From Kitasatospora sp. MAA4 (GTDB lineage: Bacteria > Actinomycetota > Actinomycetes > Streptomycetales > Streptomycetaceae): DNA of 64,000 bases. The stretch spans positions 186,001-250,000 of the forward strand of contig NZ_JARZAI010000002.1 in assembly GCF_029893355.1 (NCBI RefSeq). The letters are read 5' to 3'. This document shows, in pieces, positions 43,755 to 53,378 of the stretch (positions within the stretch are counted from its first letter, which is position 1; each line of letters starts with the position of its first letter). A program made the translations under genes and the position numbers. The notes beneath the pieces were generated by a model. That model saw only the letters and a program-made list of their open reading frames with translations. It did not search any database and was not told where the DNA came from.

Positions 43755-44264
43755 CTAGGCGCCGACGGTGCCGTCGATCGCCTCGCGCAGGAAGTCGGCG
43801 TGACCGTTGTGCCGGGCGTAGTCGTGGAGCATGTGCAGCATCACCATGCGCAGCGAGACGTCCTGGCCCCAACGGGCGTTGTGGCCGGTCACGTCGAGCG
43901 ACTCGGCTTCCCGCTCGATCCGGCGGGAGTGCTCGACCTCCGCCTGCCAGGCCGCGAACGCCTCCGAGCGGGTGGCCGAACTCGCGTCGTACGCCACCTG
44001 GTAGTCCATCTCCTCGGACCACACCAGCGGGAGCGAGGTCTCGCCGTTGATCACGATGCGGAACCAGGTGCGCTCCACCTCGGCCATGTGCCGCACCAGG
44101 CTCAGCAGGGTGAGTGTCGAGGGCGGACTCGACCGGCGGCGCAGCTCCTCGTCGGAGAGGCCGTCGCACTTCATGGCGAGGGTGGCGCGGTGGTAGTCGA
44201 GGAAGGCGCGCAGCATCTCGCGCTCGCCGCCGACCAGGGGTGGGCCGATGCGTTCGGTGGTCAT
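43755..44264 (-). CDS. DinB family protein (DUF664)
   Basis: A 169-residue four-helix-bundle protein of the DinB/DUF664 type. The three metal-binding histidines are placed as expected: His in LVRHMAEVERTWF, His in MVMLHMLHDYARHNGH (two positions). Family members include mycothiol-dependent enzymes and many of unknown substrate. ATG 44264 has GGAGG upstream. Convergent with the DUF6777 gene. Confidence 0.88.
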   Translation of the reverse strand: MTTERIGPPLVGGEREMLRAFLDYHRATLAMKCDGLSDEELRRRSSPPSTLTLLSLVRHMAEVERTWFRIVINGETSLPLVWSEEMDYQVAYDASSATRSEAFAAWQAEVEHSRRIEREAESLDVTGHNARWGQDVSLRMVMLHMLHDYARHNGHADFLREAIDGTVGA

Positions 44265-44356
44265 GGCTCCGCATCCTCCAACGATCACTGCGCCCGCGCA
44301 AACAGAGACCGGTGGCGGGGTGCGCGGCTGCCGCGCACCCCGCCACCGGCCGGATC

Positions 44357-45496
44357 TCAGCTGGTCGGCTGGAACTGCAGGAGGCCGCCGCTGTCGGCGG
44401 AGGTGCCCGCCAGCAGGAGCGTGCCACTGTCGGCGCTGAGCGCGGCGCCCCAGATCTCGTCGGCGTCGAGGTCGGTGAGCGGGTCGCCGAGCCGGCCGGT
44501 GGCGATGTCGGCCACCGCCACCGACGGGCCGTTGCTGACGTCGTCGTTCACCGCGTACAGCGTGCTGCCGTCGCTGCTCACCGTCGGGTAGCGCAGGTCG
44601 GCGTAGCCGCTGACGACGGTGATCGTGCTGGTGATGGTGTCGGTGGCGGTGCTGATCACGTGCACCAGGCCGGTGCCGTTGGCGATGGCGTAGACCTTGG
44701 TGCCGTCGGGGCTGATCACCGCGCCGTCCGTGCCGTGCTCGCTGGCGGGCTGCGCGACGGTCGCGACCACGGTGGGCTGTGCGCCGCCGACGGCGACGTG
44801 GACCAGGCCGGCACCGGTGCTCACGTAGGCGTCCCGGCCGTTGCCGCGCACGAGCACGTCGTCCGCGTACCCGTATGCGCCGGGGAGCTGCACCGAGGTC
44901 GTGAAGGCCGAGGCCGCGGTGGAGAAGACCAGCAGTCGCGCGGGCCCGTTCTGGCGGTAGGCGGTGGCGCCGCTCTGGCTGACGTAGACCGAGCTGCCGT
45001 CCGGGCTGACCGCCAGGCCGCTGAGGGTGCCCTGGAGCCAGCCCTGGGCGGTGGTCTGCGCGGGCGCGGTGACGCTGGTGAGCACGGTGTCGGTGGTGGT
45101 GTTGACGACCGACAGGGTCTGTCCGGTCAGCGCGTAGAGCCGGCTCCCGTCGGGGCTGAACCCCAGCTGCTCGATGACCTCCGAGGAGGGCGCGGGGAGC
45201 GCGATGGTGGCGGTCACGGCGCCGGTCGTGGTGTCGAGGACGTCCAGCGCCGCGCTGTAGCCGGTCGGGCCGGTGCTGGTGGCGGTGACGCCGACGAAGG
45301 CCTGCCGCCCGCCCGGGGCGACGACCACCGAGGACGGGAAGAAGGTGGAGCCGAGGGCGGTCGTGCCGTCGTAGACGGTGGCGGGTGCGGCGCTGCGGAC
45401 GCCGGCGGCGTCCGCCACGCCGGTGCCCGCAGCGATCATCGAGAGTAAGGCGACGAGCCCTATCGTCCGGCTCAGGCCCCGAAGTTGGTGCTTCAC
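44357..45496 (-). CDS. Secreted YncE-like beta-propeller protein
   Basis: A 379-residue protein with a signal peptide (residues 1-30) followed by about seven repeats of the type SPDGSRLYALTG..LSVVNTTTDTV, typical of YVTN/YncE-like beta-propellers. No catalytic motif is visible, so a binding or scaffolding role outside the cell is likely. GTG 45496 is chosen because GGGGAGGA lies 6 bp before it and the signal peptide starts there. Confidence 0.82.
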   Translation of the reverse strand: MKHQLRGLSRTIGLVALLSMIAAGTGVADAAGVRSAAPATVYDGTTALGSTFFPSSVVVAPGGRQAFVGVTATSTGPTGYSAALDVLDTTTGAVTATIALPAPSSEVIEQLGFSPDGSRLYALTGQTLSVVNTTTDTVLTSVTAPAQTTAQGWLQGTLSGLAVSPDGSSVYVSQSGATAYRQNGPARLLVFSTAASAFTTSVQLPGAYGYADDVLVRGNGRDAYVSTGAGLVHVAVGGAQPTVVATVAQPASEHGTDGAVISPDGTKVYAIANGTGLVHVISTATDTITSTITVVSGYADLRYPTVSSDGSTLYAVNDDVSNGPSVAVADIATGRLGDPLTDLDADEIWGAALSADSGTLLLAGTSADSGGLLQFQPTS

Positions 45497-45642
45497 TGGA
45501 ATCCTCCCCTTGGGTTGTTCCGCATCGTAGGCGCAACCCCCGACATTCCCGGGAGGATGAGTGAAACAGACCACAACGTCTCCCTCTCCCTGAACGGTTG
45601 CGGGCCGTGGCACAATGAGCGCAGTAGTAGCAGTGACGTTCA

Positions 45643-45768
45643 GCGCACTCCGGGGTCGGTGAAAATCCGAACCGGCGGTTACAGTCCGCGACCCGTCCGC
45701 AGCCAGCGGCCGGTTGACCAGGTGAAACTCCTGGACCGACGGTTAAAGTCCGGATGGGAGGCGTGCGC
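45643..45768 (+). ncRNA. FMN riboswitch (RFN element)
   Basis: The conserved RFN pattern is complete: P1 arms GCGCAC (45643-45648) and GTGCGC (45763-45768), GGGGTCGGTGAAAATCCGAACC, GGCGGTTACAGTCCGCGACCC, TGACCAGGTGAAACTCCTGG, and ACCGACGGTTAAAGTCCGGATG each in order. It binds FMN and shuts down the riboflavin genes that follow. A hairpin at about 45785-45808 (CACGG...CCGTG) may be the expression platform, and ribE begins 180 bp after P1. Confidence 0.97.
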
Positions 45769-45947
45769 GACGGATCGAGCAGTGCCACGGGTCCCTCTCG
45801 GGGTCCGTGTTCAAGGTGCACGGCCAGGGCTCTCTTCTTCGGCGACGGAGTGGAGTTGACCGCGTACACCTGTCACTACCGATCCGTGTCATCTCCCGTT
45901 CTTTGCCGCCCCGGAGTCCGCGCCCCTACAGCGCGAGGAGAACCCGG

Positions 45948-46607
45948 GTGTTCACCGGCATCATCGAAGAGCTCGGCGAGGTCGTCTCCATCGAGGAGTT
46001 CGGCGACTCCTCGCGCATCCGTCTGCGCGGCCCGGTGGTCTGTACCGGTGCCCGGCACGGCGATTCCATCGCGGTCAACGGCGTCTGCCTGACCGTTGTC
46101 GACAGCCCTGAGGAACTGGCCGCGGACAGCGGCGAGTTCAGCGCGGACGTGATGGCGGAGACTCTTCAGCGGTCCAGCCTGGGCGCGCTGGTGGCCGGCT
46201 CGCGGGTCAACCTGGAGCGGGCCATGGCGCTCGGCGCCCGGCTCGGCGGACACCTCGTCCAGGGCCATGTCGACGCCACCGGCAGGCTGTTGGAGCGCTC
46301 GCCCGGTGAGCTCGACGCCGAGGGCAAGCCGCGCTGGGAGGTGCTGCGCTTCTCGCTCCCGCAGAGCATCTCGCGCTACCTGGTCGACAAGGGCTCGATC
46401 ACCGTGGACGGCATCAGCCTCACCGTGGTCGAGGCCGCCGCGGACAGCTTCACGGTCAGCCTGATCCCCGCCACGCTCGCTCTGACCACCTTGGGTGCCA
46501 GGGCCGTTGGCGAGCCCGTCAACCTCGAGGTCGACGTCCTGGCGAAGTACGTCGAGCGCCTGCTCGACTCCCGTACCGTTCCGGCGATCTCGAAGGACGC
46601 CTCGTGA
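45948..46607 (+). CDS. ribE: Riboflavin synthase alpha chain
   Basis: A 219-residue riboflavin synthase that dismutates two 6,7-dimethyl-8-ribityllumazine molecules to riboflavin. Two homologous lumazine-binding domains are seen: [12 protein letters not shown] with [10 protein letters not shown], and [10 protein letters not shown] with [14 protein letters not shown] 45948 has GAGGAG 7 bp upstream. First gene of the riboswitch-controlled operon; its stop overlaps ribM (GTGA). Confidence 0.95.
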   Translation: MFTGIIEELGEVVSIEEFGDSSRIRLRGPVVCTGARHGDSIAVNGVCLTVVDSPEELAADSGEFSADVMAETLQRSSLGALVAGSRVNLERAMALGARLGGHLVQGHVDATGRLLERSPGELDAEGKPRWEVLRFSLPQSISRYLVDKGSITVDGISLTVVEAAADSFTVSLIPATLALTTLGARAVGEPVNLEVDVLAKYVERLLDSRTVPAISKDAS

Positions 46608-47251
46608 ACTGGCTCAACAGTGTCGCCTTCTCGATATTCGGCGAACACGTGAAGTGGACCGACATGATCGGCAACCTGCTGGGCCTGGGCGCGCTGGCGC
46701 TCGGCTGGCGGCGCTCGATCTGGAGCTGGCCGGCCCAACTCCTCTCCGGGGTCGTGCTGTTCGGAGCCTTCGCGACGGGCCACCTGTCCGGCCTCGCGGG
46801 CAAGCAGGTGATCGTGATCGTCACCGCGATCTGGGGCTGGTTCCAGTGGCAGCGCGGCCGCCGCGACACCGGCGAGGTCCAGGTGCGGTTCGCCAACTGG
46901 ACCGAGCGTGCGGTGCTGGTCGGCGCCACCGCGCTGGCCACGGTGGGCGTGGCACTGCTCTTCACCCACTACTCCTGGATGTCCTGGAGCCCGTGGTCCG
47001 ACGCCTACATCTTCGTCGGCACACTGGCGGCGATGGTCGCCCAGGCCCGCGGCTGGGTGGAGTTCTGGATCGCCTGGATCGCCGTCGACGTGGTCGGCGT
47101 CCCGCTCGCCTTCAACAGCGGCTACGCCTTCTCCGGCCTCACCTACAGCATCTACTTCGTCCTGGTCCTGCTCGGACTGCGCACCTGGTGGCTGAGCACC
47201 CGCACCCCCCGGACCTCCTCCACTGCGACCCTCCAGGGAGCCACAGCATGA
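46604..47251 (+). CDS. ribM: PnuC-family riboflavin transporter RibM
   Basis: A 215-residue membrane protein with about seven helices and the PnuC-family motifs [19 protein letters not shown] and [20 protein letters not shown]. Within an FMN-riboswitch rib operon this family is RibM, a riboflavin uptake facilitator shown in streptomycetes. It overlaps both neighbours by 4 bp. Confidence 0.88.
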   Translation: MNWLNSVAFSIFGEHVKWTDMIGNLLGLGALALGWRRSIWSWPAQLLSGVVLFGAFATGHLSGLAGKQVIVIVTAIWGWFQWQRGRRDTGEVQVRFANWTERAVLVGATALATVGVALLFTHYSWMSWSPWSDAYIFVGTLAAMVAQARGWVEFWIAWIAVDVVGVPLAFNSGYAFSGLTYSIYFVLVLLGLRTWWLSTRTPRTSSTATLQGATA

Positions 47252-48519
47252 GTACCCAAGACAGTGCCCAGAGCCTCGGCCCGGACCTCAGCCTGGACCC
47301 GATCGAGCGCGCCATCGCCGACATCGCGGCCGGCCGGGCCGTGATCGTGGTCGACGACGAGGACCGCGAGAACGAGGGCGACATCATCTTCGCCGCCTCG
47401 GCCGCGACCCCCGAACTGCTCGCCTTCACCATCCGCTACAGCTCCGGCGTGATCTGCGTCCCGATGACCGGCGCCGAGGCCGACCGGCTCGCGCTGCCCC
47501 CGATGACCCGGGTCAACGAGGACCGCAAGGGCACCGCCTACACCGTCTCGGTGGACGCCCGCGACGTGGAGGCCACCGGCATCTCGGCGGTCGACCGCGC
47601 GATGACCGTCCGCCTGCTGGGCGACCCGGCCTCCGGCCCGGGCGATTTCACCCGCCCCGGCCACGTCTTCCCGCTGCGCGCCATGGACGGCGGCGTGCTG
47701 GTGCGCCCCGGCCACACCGAGGCCGGCGTCGACCTGGCCCGACTGGCCGGCCTGCCCCCGGCCGCGGCCATCTGCGAGGTGGTCAACGACGACGGGACGA
47801 TGGCCCGGCTGCCCGAACTGGTCGCCTTCGCCCGCGAGCACGGCCTGGCGATCATCTCGATCGAGGACCTGATCGCCTACCGTCGCCGCACCGAGCTGCA
47901 CGTGGACCGCGTCGCCGTCACCTCGCTGCCCACCGCCTACGGCGAGTTCACGGCCGTCGGCTACCGCGGCACGCTGGACGGCATCGAGCACATCGCCCTG
48001 GTCGCGGGCGGCCTGGACGCCGACGGACTGCTGCCGAACGGCGAGGACGTGCTGGTCCGGGTGCACTCCGAGTGCCTGACCGGCGACGTGCTCGGCTCGC
48101 TGCGCTGCGACTGCGGCCCCCAACTCCAGGTCTCGCTCGCCAAGGTGGCCGCCGCCGGCCGCGGCGTGGTGCTCTACCTGCGCGGCCACGAGGGCCGCGG
48201 CATCGGCCTGGCCCACAAGCTGCGCGCCTACCAGCTCCAGGAGGAGGGGCGTGACACCGTGGACGCCAACCTCGACCTGGGGCTGCCCGCGGACGCCCGC
48301 GACTACAGCATCGGTGCGCAGATGCTCACCGACCTCGGCGTGCGGTCGCTGACGCTGCTCACCAACAACCCCGACAAGCTTGCCGCGCTGACCGAGCACG
48401 GCCTCAAGGTCAAGGGCCGGGAGCCGATCCCGGTCGAGGCGGGCGTGCACAACCTCGCCTACCTGCTGACCAAGCGCGACCGGATGGGCCACGACCTGCC
48501 GTGGCTCGGCAACGCCTGA
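47248..48519 (+). CDS. ribBA: Bifunctional DHBP synthase/GTP cyclohydrolase II RibBA
   Basis: A 423-residue fusion. RibB (about 18-215) converts ribulose 5-phosphate to dihydroxybutanone phosphate; [10 protein letters not shown] and the GHTEAGVDL histidine are present. RibA (about 220-423) opens GTP; the zinc cysteines lie in [18 protein letters not shown] and the catalytic segment is [17 protein letters not shown]. Complete and standard. Confidence 0.96.
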   Translation: MSTQDSAQSLGPDLSLDPIERAIADIAAGRAVIVVDDEDRENEGDIIFAASAATPELLAFTIRYSSGVICVPMTGAEADRLALPPMTRVNEDRKGTAYTVSVDARDVEATGISAVDRAMTVRLLGDPASGPGDFTRPGHVFPLRAMDGGVLVRPGHTEAGVDLARLAGLPPAAAICEVVNDDGTMARLPELVAFAREHGLAIISIEDLIAYRRRTELHVDRVAVTSLPTAYGEFTAVGYRGTLDGIEHIALVAGGLDADGLLPNGEDVLVRVHSECLTGDVLGSLRCDCGPQLQVSLAKVAAAGRGVVLYLRGHEGRGIGLAHKLRAYQLQEEGRDTVDANLDLGLPADARDYSIGAQMLTDLGVRSLTLLTNNPDKLAALTEHGLKVKGREPIPVEAGVHNLAYLLTKRDRMGHDLPWLGNA

Positions 48520-48563
48520 TCCCCCTCCACACCACACATTCGCGGACGAAGGAAGAGATACCA

Positions 48564-49049
48564 GTGAGCGGCCACGGAGCACCCGAGCTGACCGTCAAGA
48601 ACTGCCAGGACCTGCGGGTCGCGGTGATCGCCGCCCAGTGGCACACCAAGGTGATGGACGGCCTGCTGGACGGCGCGCAGCGCGCCCTCAAGGAGCTGGG
48701 GATCGAGGAGCCGACCATCGTCCGGGTCCCCGGCACCTTCGAACTCCCGGTTGCGGCCAAGCAGTTGGCCGGGCGCGGCTACGACGCGGTGGTCGCGCTC
48801 GGCGTGGTGATCCGCGGCGGCACGCCGCACTTCGACTACGTCTGCCAGGCCGCGGCGCTGGGCCTCACCGAGGTCAGCGTGAGCACCGGGGTGCCGGTCG
48901 GCTTCGGCGTGCTGACCTGTGACAACGAGCAGCAGGCCGTGGACCGGGCCGGTCTGCCGGGCTCGGCCGAGGACAAGGGCCACGAGGCGGTCACCGCCGC
49001 GGTCGCCACCGCCGCCATGCTGCGCTCGGTCTCCGAGCCCTGGCACTGA
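48564..49049 (+). CDS. ribH: 6,7-dimethyl-8-ribityllumazine synthase
   Basis: A 161-residue lumazine synthase subunit. Substrate-binding motifs are [32 protein letters not shown] and [23 protein letters not shown] 48564 follows GAAGGAAGAG. Last gene of the riboflavin operon, 44 bp after ribBA. Confidence 0.96.
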   Translation: MSGHGAPELTVKNCQDLRVAVIAAQWHTKVMDGLLDGAQRALKELGIEEPTIVRVPGTFELPVAAKQLAGRGYDAVVALGVVIRGGTPHFDYVCQAAALGLTEVSVSTGVPVGFGVLTCDNEQQAVDRAGLPGSAEDKGHEAVTAAVATAAMLRSVSEPWH

Positions 49050-49160
49050 GACCCGAGTCTCACCCGGTGGGCCGGAGGGACGGCCGACCGTCCAGCGGAC
49101 TGTCCACGGTCCGGGACTGTTTACCGTCCGTCCAGGTCCAGCACGTAAGGTGAGTCCATC

Positions 49161-49433
49161 ATGGCTTCGAAGACATTCGAGGAGCTCTTCTCCGAGCTCC
49201 AGCAGAAGGCCGCCACCGGCGACCCCTCGTCCTCCCGTACGGCTCAGCTCGTCCAGCAGGGCGTCCACAGCATCGGCAAGAAGGTGGTCGAAGAGGCCGC
49301 CGAGGTCTGGATGGCGGCTGAGTTCCAGTCGCAGGAGCAGACCGCCGAGGAGATCTCCCAGCTCCTGTACCACGTTCAGGTGATGATGATCGCCCGCGGG
49401 CTGACGCTCGACGACGTCTACGCCTATCTCTGA
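49161..49433 (+). CDS. hisE: Phosphoribosyl-ATP diphosphatase HisE
   Basis: A 90-residue HisE, second step of histidine synthesis (PR-ATP to PR-AMP). The MazG-like helices carry [15 protein letters not shown], whose Glu residues bind Mg2+. It pairs with hisG 49 bp downstream. Confidence 0.95.
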   Translation: MASKTFEELFSELQQKAATGDPSSSRTAQLVQQGVHSIGKKVVEEAAEVWMAAEFQSQEQTAEEISQLLYHVQVMMIARGLTLDDVYAYL

Positions 49434-49482
49434 AGCAGTGCCGTCCCACCCCATCCGCGACCAAGCGAAGGATTCCCCTCTC

Positions 49483-50328
49483 ATGCTGCGCATCGCCCTC
49501 CCCAACAAGGGTTCGCTCTCGGGTCCCGCGGCGGAGATGCTCCATGAGGCCGGATACCGCCAGCGCAAGGACCCGAAGGAACTGGTCCTGGTCGACCCGG
49601 ACAACCAGGTGGAGTTCTTCTTCCTGCGCCCCCGCGACATCGCGGTGTACGTCGGCTCCGGCCGGCTGGACGTCGGGATCACCGGCCGCGATCTGCTGCT
49701 CGACTCGGCGTCCAACGCCGAGGAGGTGCTCGCGCTCGGGTTCGGCGGCTCGACCTTCCGCTTCGCCGGTCCGGTCGGCTCGCCCAAGGACGTCCAGGGC
49801 CTGCAGGGCCTGCGGATCGCCACCTCCTACACCGGCCTGGTCGAGCAGCACCTGGCCGAGCACGGCGTCACGGCGACGGTGACCAAGCTGGACGGCGCGG
49901 TCGAGACCGCGGTGCAGCTCGGTGTCGCCGACGTGATCGCCGACGTGGTGGAGACCGGGACCAGCCTGCGCAACGCCGGTCTGGAGGTCTTCGGCGAGCC
50001 GATCCTGATCTCCGACGCCGTGGTGATCCGCCCCAAGGGCGCCGGCCAGGACGCCGGGGTCGACCAGTTCCTGCGCCGCCTGCAGGGCGTGCTGGTGGCC
50101 CGCCGCTACGTGCTGATGGACTACGACATCCGCGCCGAGAAGGTCACCGACGCGGTCGCCCTGACGCCCGGCCTGGAGTCGCCGACCGTCTCGCCGCTGC
50201 ACACCGAGGGCTGGGTGGCGGTCCGTTCAATGGTGCTCCGCAAGGAGGCCCAGCGGATCATGGACGACCTCTGGAGCATCGGCGCCCGGGCCATCCTGGT
50301 GACCAACATCCACGCCTGCCGTCTCTGA
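49483..50328 (+). CDS. hisG: ATP phosphoribosyltransferase HisG (long form)
   Basis: A 281-residue HisG, the first enzyme of histidine synthesis, feedback-inhibited by histidine through its C-terminal domain (about 210-281). The start [14 protein letters not shown] and the phosphate loop [13 protein letters not shown] are diagnostic. No HisZ is needed for the long form. Confidence 0.96.
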   Translation: MLRIALPNKGSLSGPAAEMLHEAGYRQRKDPKELVLVDPDNQVEFFFLRPRDIAVYVGSGRLDVGITGRDLLLDSASNAEEVLALGFGGSTFRFAGPVGSPKDVQGLQGLRIATSYTGLVEQHLAEHGVTATVTKLDGAVETAVQLGVADVIADVVETGTSLRNAGLEVFGEPILISDAVVIRPKGAGQDAGVDQFLRRLQGVLVARRYVLMDYDIRAEKVTDAVALTPGLESPTVSPLHTEGWVAVRSMVLRKEAQRIMDDLWSIGARAILVTNIHACRL

Positions 50329-50355
50329 TCAGCCTGTTCCGGGAGCGCCACCGCC

Positions 50356-50820
50356 ATGCCTGACGCCGACCTGCCCACCCTGCCCGTGACCTGGGCGCCG
50401 CGCCGCAACCGCGCGGTGCTGCTCCCGGTCAGCGGACTGATCGTGGTCGTCTTCGTCACCGTCGCGCTGGCGCTCCCGGCCAGCTGGCAGCTCAACGACC
50501 GGGCCGCCCTGATCACCACCGGTCTGATCTTCGCCGGGGCCGGTGCGATGCTCGCGCGCCCCGAGGTGGTCGCCGATGCGGACGGGATCACCGTGGTGAA
50601 CTTCGTGCGCACCCGGCGGCTGCACTGGGCGCAGATCGTCCGGGTGAACCTCCGTCAGGGTGATCCGTGGGTGACCCTGGACCTGGCCGACGGCACCTCG
50701 CTGGCAGCCGTCGGCATCCAGCCGGGCGGCGGGCGCGAGCAGGCCGTCCGGGCCGCGCTCGGGCTGCGCGACCTCGTCGAGGCACGCGGTGCCGCGTCGG
50801 AGCCCAGCGCGGCTCGTTAG
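50356..50820 (+). CDS. PH-like domain membrane protein
   Basis: A 154-residue protein with two membrane helices (residues about 20-42 and 50-66) and a C-terminal bacterial PH-like domain (VVADADGITVVNFVRTRRLHWAQIVRVNL). It lies 27 bp after hisG, an arrangement common in streptomycetes. Function unknown. Confidence 0.85.
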   Translation: MPDADLPTLPVTWAPRRNRAVLLPVSGLIVVVFVTVALALPASWQLNDRAALITTGLIFAGAGAMLARPEVVADADGITVVNFVRTRRLHWAQIVRVNLRQGDPWVTLDLADGTSLAAVGIQPGGGREQAVRAALGLRDLVEARGAASEPSAAR

Positions 50821-50991
50821 CCCCTAGAACACCAGAACCGAATGCGCACAGGTATCGTCTACGCTGGTAAAGCCGGGGCAAAGCAGCCCCGCCCGCCCGC
50901 GACCTGAGGAGTGAACCCTCCCCTCGATGGACGATCCGTCCGGTAGTACCCCCGCCGCCTCCCTCCCGCAGCACGGAGAGCAGGCGGCACT
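50821..50991 (+). other. Leader region of the CNNM/hemolysin-type gene pair
   Basis: 171 bp containing a small hairpin (CGGGGC 50874-50879 with GCCCCG 50886-50891) and further GC-rich complementary segments. I could not match it to a known riboswitch. Confidence 0.35.
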
Positions 50992-52314
50992 GTGATCACC
51001 GCCTGGCTGATGCTGCTCGCGGCCGTTCTGCTCATCCTCGCCAACGGCCTCTTCGTGGCCGCCGAGTTCTCCCTCATCACGGTCGACCGCGGCGCCGTGG
51101 AGCGGGCCGCCGCCGGCGGCGACCGCCGGGCGATCGGCGTCCGAGCGGCGCTGCGCCGGCTGTCGTTCCAGCTCTCCGGTGCGCAGCTGGGCATCACCGT
51201 CACCTCGCTGGTGGTCGGCATGCTGGCCGAACCGGCCCTCTCCACGCTGCTCGGCCCGCTGCTCGCACGGATCGGCGTGCCCTCCTCGGCCGCCACCGGG
51301 GTGGCGGTGGTCGTCGGCATGCTGCTGGCCACCGTCGTGCAGATGGTGATCGGCGAGCTGGTCCCCAAGAACTGGGCGATCTCCCGCCCGCTCCAGGTGG
51401 CCCGTGCCGTGGCCGGACCGCAGCGGATCTTCTCGACCGCCTGCCGACCGGTGATCACGGCGCTGAACGGCTCGGCCGACCGGCTGGTCCGGGCGCTCGG
51501 CCTGGAGCCGACCGAGGAGCTGGCGCACGCCCGTACCCCCGGGGAGCTGGCCTTCCTCGCCCGGCACTCGGCCCGGGCGGGCGCCATAGAGGAGGACACC
51601 GCGCTGCTCTTCGTGCGCTCGCTCGGCCTGGCCGAGCTGACCGCCGAGAGCGTGATGACCCCGCGGGTGGACGTGGCCGCGCTCCAGCAGGACGCCACCG
51701 CCGCCGACGTGGTCAACCTCACCCGGGCCACCGGCTTCTCCCGCTTCCCGGTCTACCGGGACAGCCTCGACGAGGTCACCGGCACGGTCACCCTCAAGGA
51801 CGCCCTGGCGGTGCGGCCCGAGCAGCGCGCCAGCGTGCGGATCGCGCAGCTGGCCGGCGTGCCGCTGCTGGTCCCCGAGACCCTGCCGGCCGAGCGGCTG
51901 CTCGATCAGCTGCGCAGTCGGACGCCGATGGCGATCGTGATCGACGAGTACGGCGGGACGGCCGGTGTGGTGACCCTGGAGGACATCGTCGAGGAGATCG
52001 TCGGTGAGGTGCAGGACGAGCACGACCCGGGCGACGTCCCGGAGTTGCTCTCGGTGCCGCCCGTCGAGGGTCGGCCGGCCTGGCTGGCCGAGGGCCGGGT
52101 CCGGATCGACCAGCTCGGCCCGATCGGCCTGGTCGCACCGCACGGCCCGTACGAGACGCTGGCCGGACTGCTGGCCGATCTGCTCGGCAAGATCCCCGAG
52201 CCCGGCGAACGCGCCCAGCTGCCCGGCTGGGAGCTGACCGCGCAGGCGGTGGACCGGCACCGCACGACCCGGGTCCGGCTGGTCCGGCTCGGCGGGATGG
52301 AGGGCCAGCGGTGA
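50992..52314 (+). CDS. CNNM/HlyC-CorC family membrane protein with CBS domains (first of pair)
   Basis: A 440-residue protein: a DUF21/CNNM transmembrane domain (about 1-190; NGLFVAAEFSLITVDR, MVIGELVPKNWAI), a pair of CBS domains (about 210-335; VMTPRVDVAALQ, IVIDEYGGTAGVVTLEDIVEEIVGEVQDE), and a CorC_HlyC C-terminal domain. The family includes Mg2+/Co2+ exporters; the older hemolysin label is probably misleading. It overlaps the next gene by GTGA. Confidence 0.92.
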   Translation: MITAWLMLLAAVLLILANGLFVAAEFSLITVDRGAVERAAAGGDRRAIGVRAALRRLSFQLSGAQLGITVTSLVVGMLAEPALSTLLGPLLARIGVPSSAATGVAVVVGMLLATVVQMVIGELVPKNWAISRPLQVARAVAGPQRIFSTACRPVITALNGSADRLVRALGLEPTEELAHARTPGELAFLARHSARAGAIEEDTALLFVRSLGLAELTAESVMTPRVDVAALQQDATAADVVNLTRATGFSRFPVYRDSLDEVTGTVTLKDALAVRPEQRASVRIAQLAGVPLLVPETLPAERLLDQLRSRTPMAIVIDEYGGTAGVVTLEDIVEEIVGEVQDEHDPGDVPELLSVPPVEGRPAWLAEGRVRIDQLGPIGLVAPHGPYETLAGLLADLLGKIPEPGERAQLPGWELTAQAVDRHRTTRVRLVRLGGMEGQR

Positions 52315-53360
52315 TCTTCGTCCAACTCCTCGCCTCGGCCCTGCTGCTGCTCGGCAACGCGTTCTTCGTCGGAGCCGAGTTCGCGGTCATCTCGGTGCGC
52401 CGCAGCCAGATCGAGCCGCTCGCGGACGCGGGCAACCGCCGCGCGCGCACCGTGCTGCACGCGCTCACAGACGTCTCGGCGATGCTGGCCGCCGCCCAAC
52501 TGGGCATCACGGTCTGCTCGCTGCTGCTCGGCGCGCTCGCCGAACCGACCATCGCGCACCTGCTGGAGACCCCGTTCCACGCGTTCGGCCTGCCCGCGGC
52601 GCTGATCCACCCGATCGCCTACGCGCTGGCGCTGGCCCTGGTGGTCTTCCTGCACATGGTGATCGGCGAGATGGTGCCCAAGAACATCGCGCTGGCCACG
52701 CCGGAGCGCGCCGCGCTCTGGCTCGGCCCGCCGCTGGACCGCCTCGCCCGCCTGCTGAACCCGGTGATCCGGCTGCTGAACGCCTTCGCCAACCTGGTGC
52801 TGCGGATCTTCGGGGTCGAGCCGAAGGACGAGGTGGAGTCGGTCTACAACGGCGAGCAACTGCTCTGGATCCTGGCCGAGTCGCGGGCCGCCGGGCTGCT
52901 GGAGAAGGGCGAGCAGGAACGCCTGGAGGACGCCCTGGAGCTGGGCCACCGCCCGGTCGCCGAGGTGCTGCTGCCGATGTCGCGGCTGGTCACCGTGGAC
53001 TCCTCGGTGACCGCCCGCCAGGTCGAGGAGCTGGCGGTGTCCACCGGTTTCTCCCGCTTCCCGGTGGTCGGCGACTCCGGTGACTTCCTCGGCTACCTGC
53101 ACGTCAAGGACGTGCTGGAGGCGGAGGACCGCGAGGCCGCCGTCCCGGTGCGGCTGTGGCGGCCGATGACGGTGGTGGGGGAGCGGCTCCCGCTGGACGA
53201 CGCGCTCACCGCGATGCGCCGGGCGGCCGCGCACCTGGCCGCGGTGACCGCGCCGGACGGGCGCACGCTGGGCCTGGTCACCCTGGAGGACGTCCTGGAG
53301 GAGCTGGTCGGCGAGATGCACGACCCGGACCACCGGCACACCGCCGCCGAGCGGGCGTAG
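52311..53360 (+). CDS. CNNM/HlyC-CorC family membrane protein with CBS domains (second of pair)
   Basis: A 349-residue paralogue of the preceding gene with a CNNM domain (NAFFVGAEFAVISVRR, MVIGEMVPKNIAL) and CBS pair (VLLPMSRLVTVDS, TLGLVTLEDVLEELVGEM), but no CorC_HlyC domain at the end. Translationally coupled to the first; the two may form a heteromer, one lacking the regulatory C-terminal domain. Confidence 0.9.
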   Translation: MIFVQLLASALLLLGNAFFVGAEFAVISVRRSQIEPLADAGNRRARTVLHALTDVSAMLAAAQLGITVCSLLLGALAEPTIAHLLETPFHAFGLPAALIHPIAYALALALVVFLHMVIGEMVPKNIALATPERAALWLGPPLDRLARLLNPVIRLLNAFANLVLRIFGVEPKDEVESVYNGEQLLWILAESRAAGLLEKGEQERLEDALELGHRPVAEVLLPMSRLVTVDSSVTARQVEELAVSTGFSRFPVVGDSGDFLGYLHVKDVLEAEDREAAVPVRLWRPMTVVGERLPLDDALTAMRRAAAHLAAVTAPDGRTLGLVTLEDVLEELVGEMHDPDHRHTAAERA

Positions 53361-53378
53361 ACCGGCTGCCGTGGCTTC

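Noticed and set aside
50821..50991. M-box or yybP-ykoY riboswitch
   Set aside because: The conserved sequence blocks of those classes are not recognisable; only generic GC-rich hairpins are seen.
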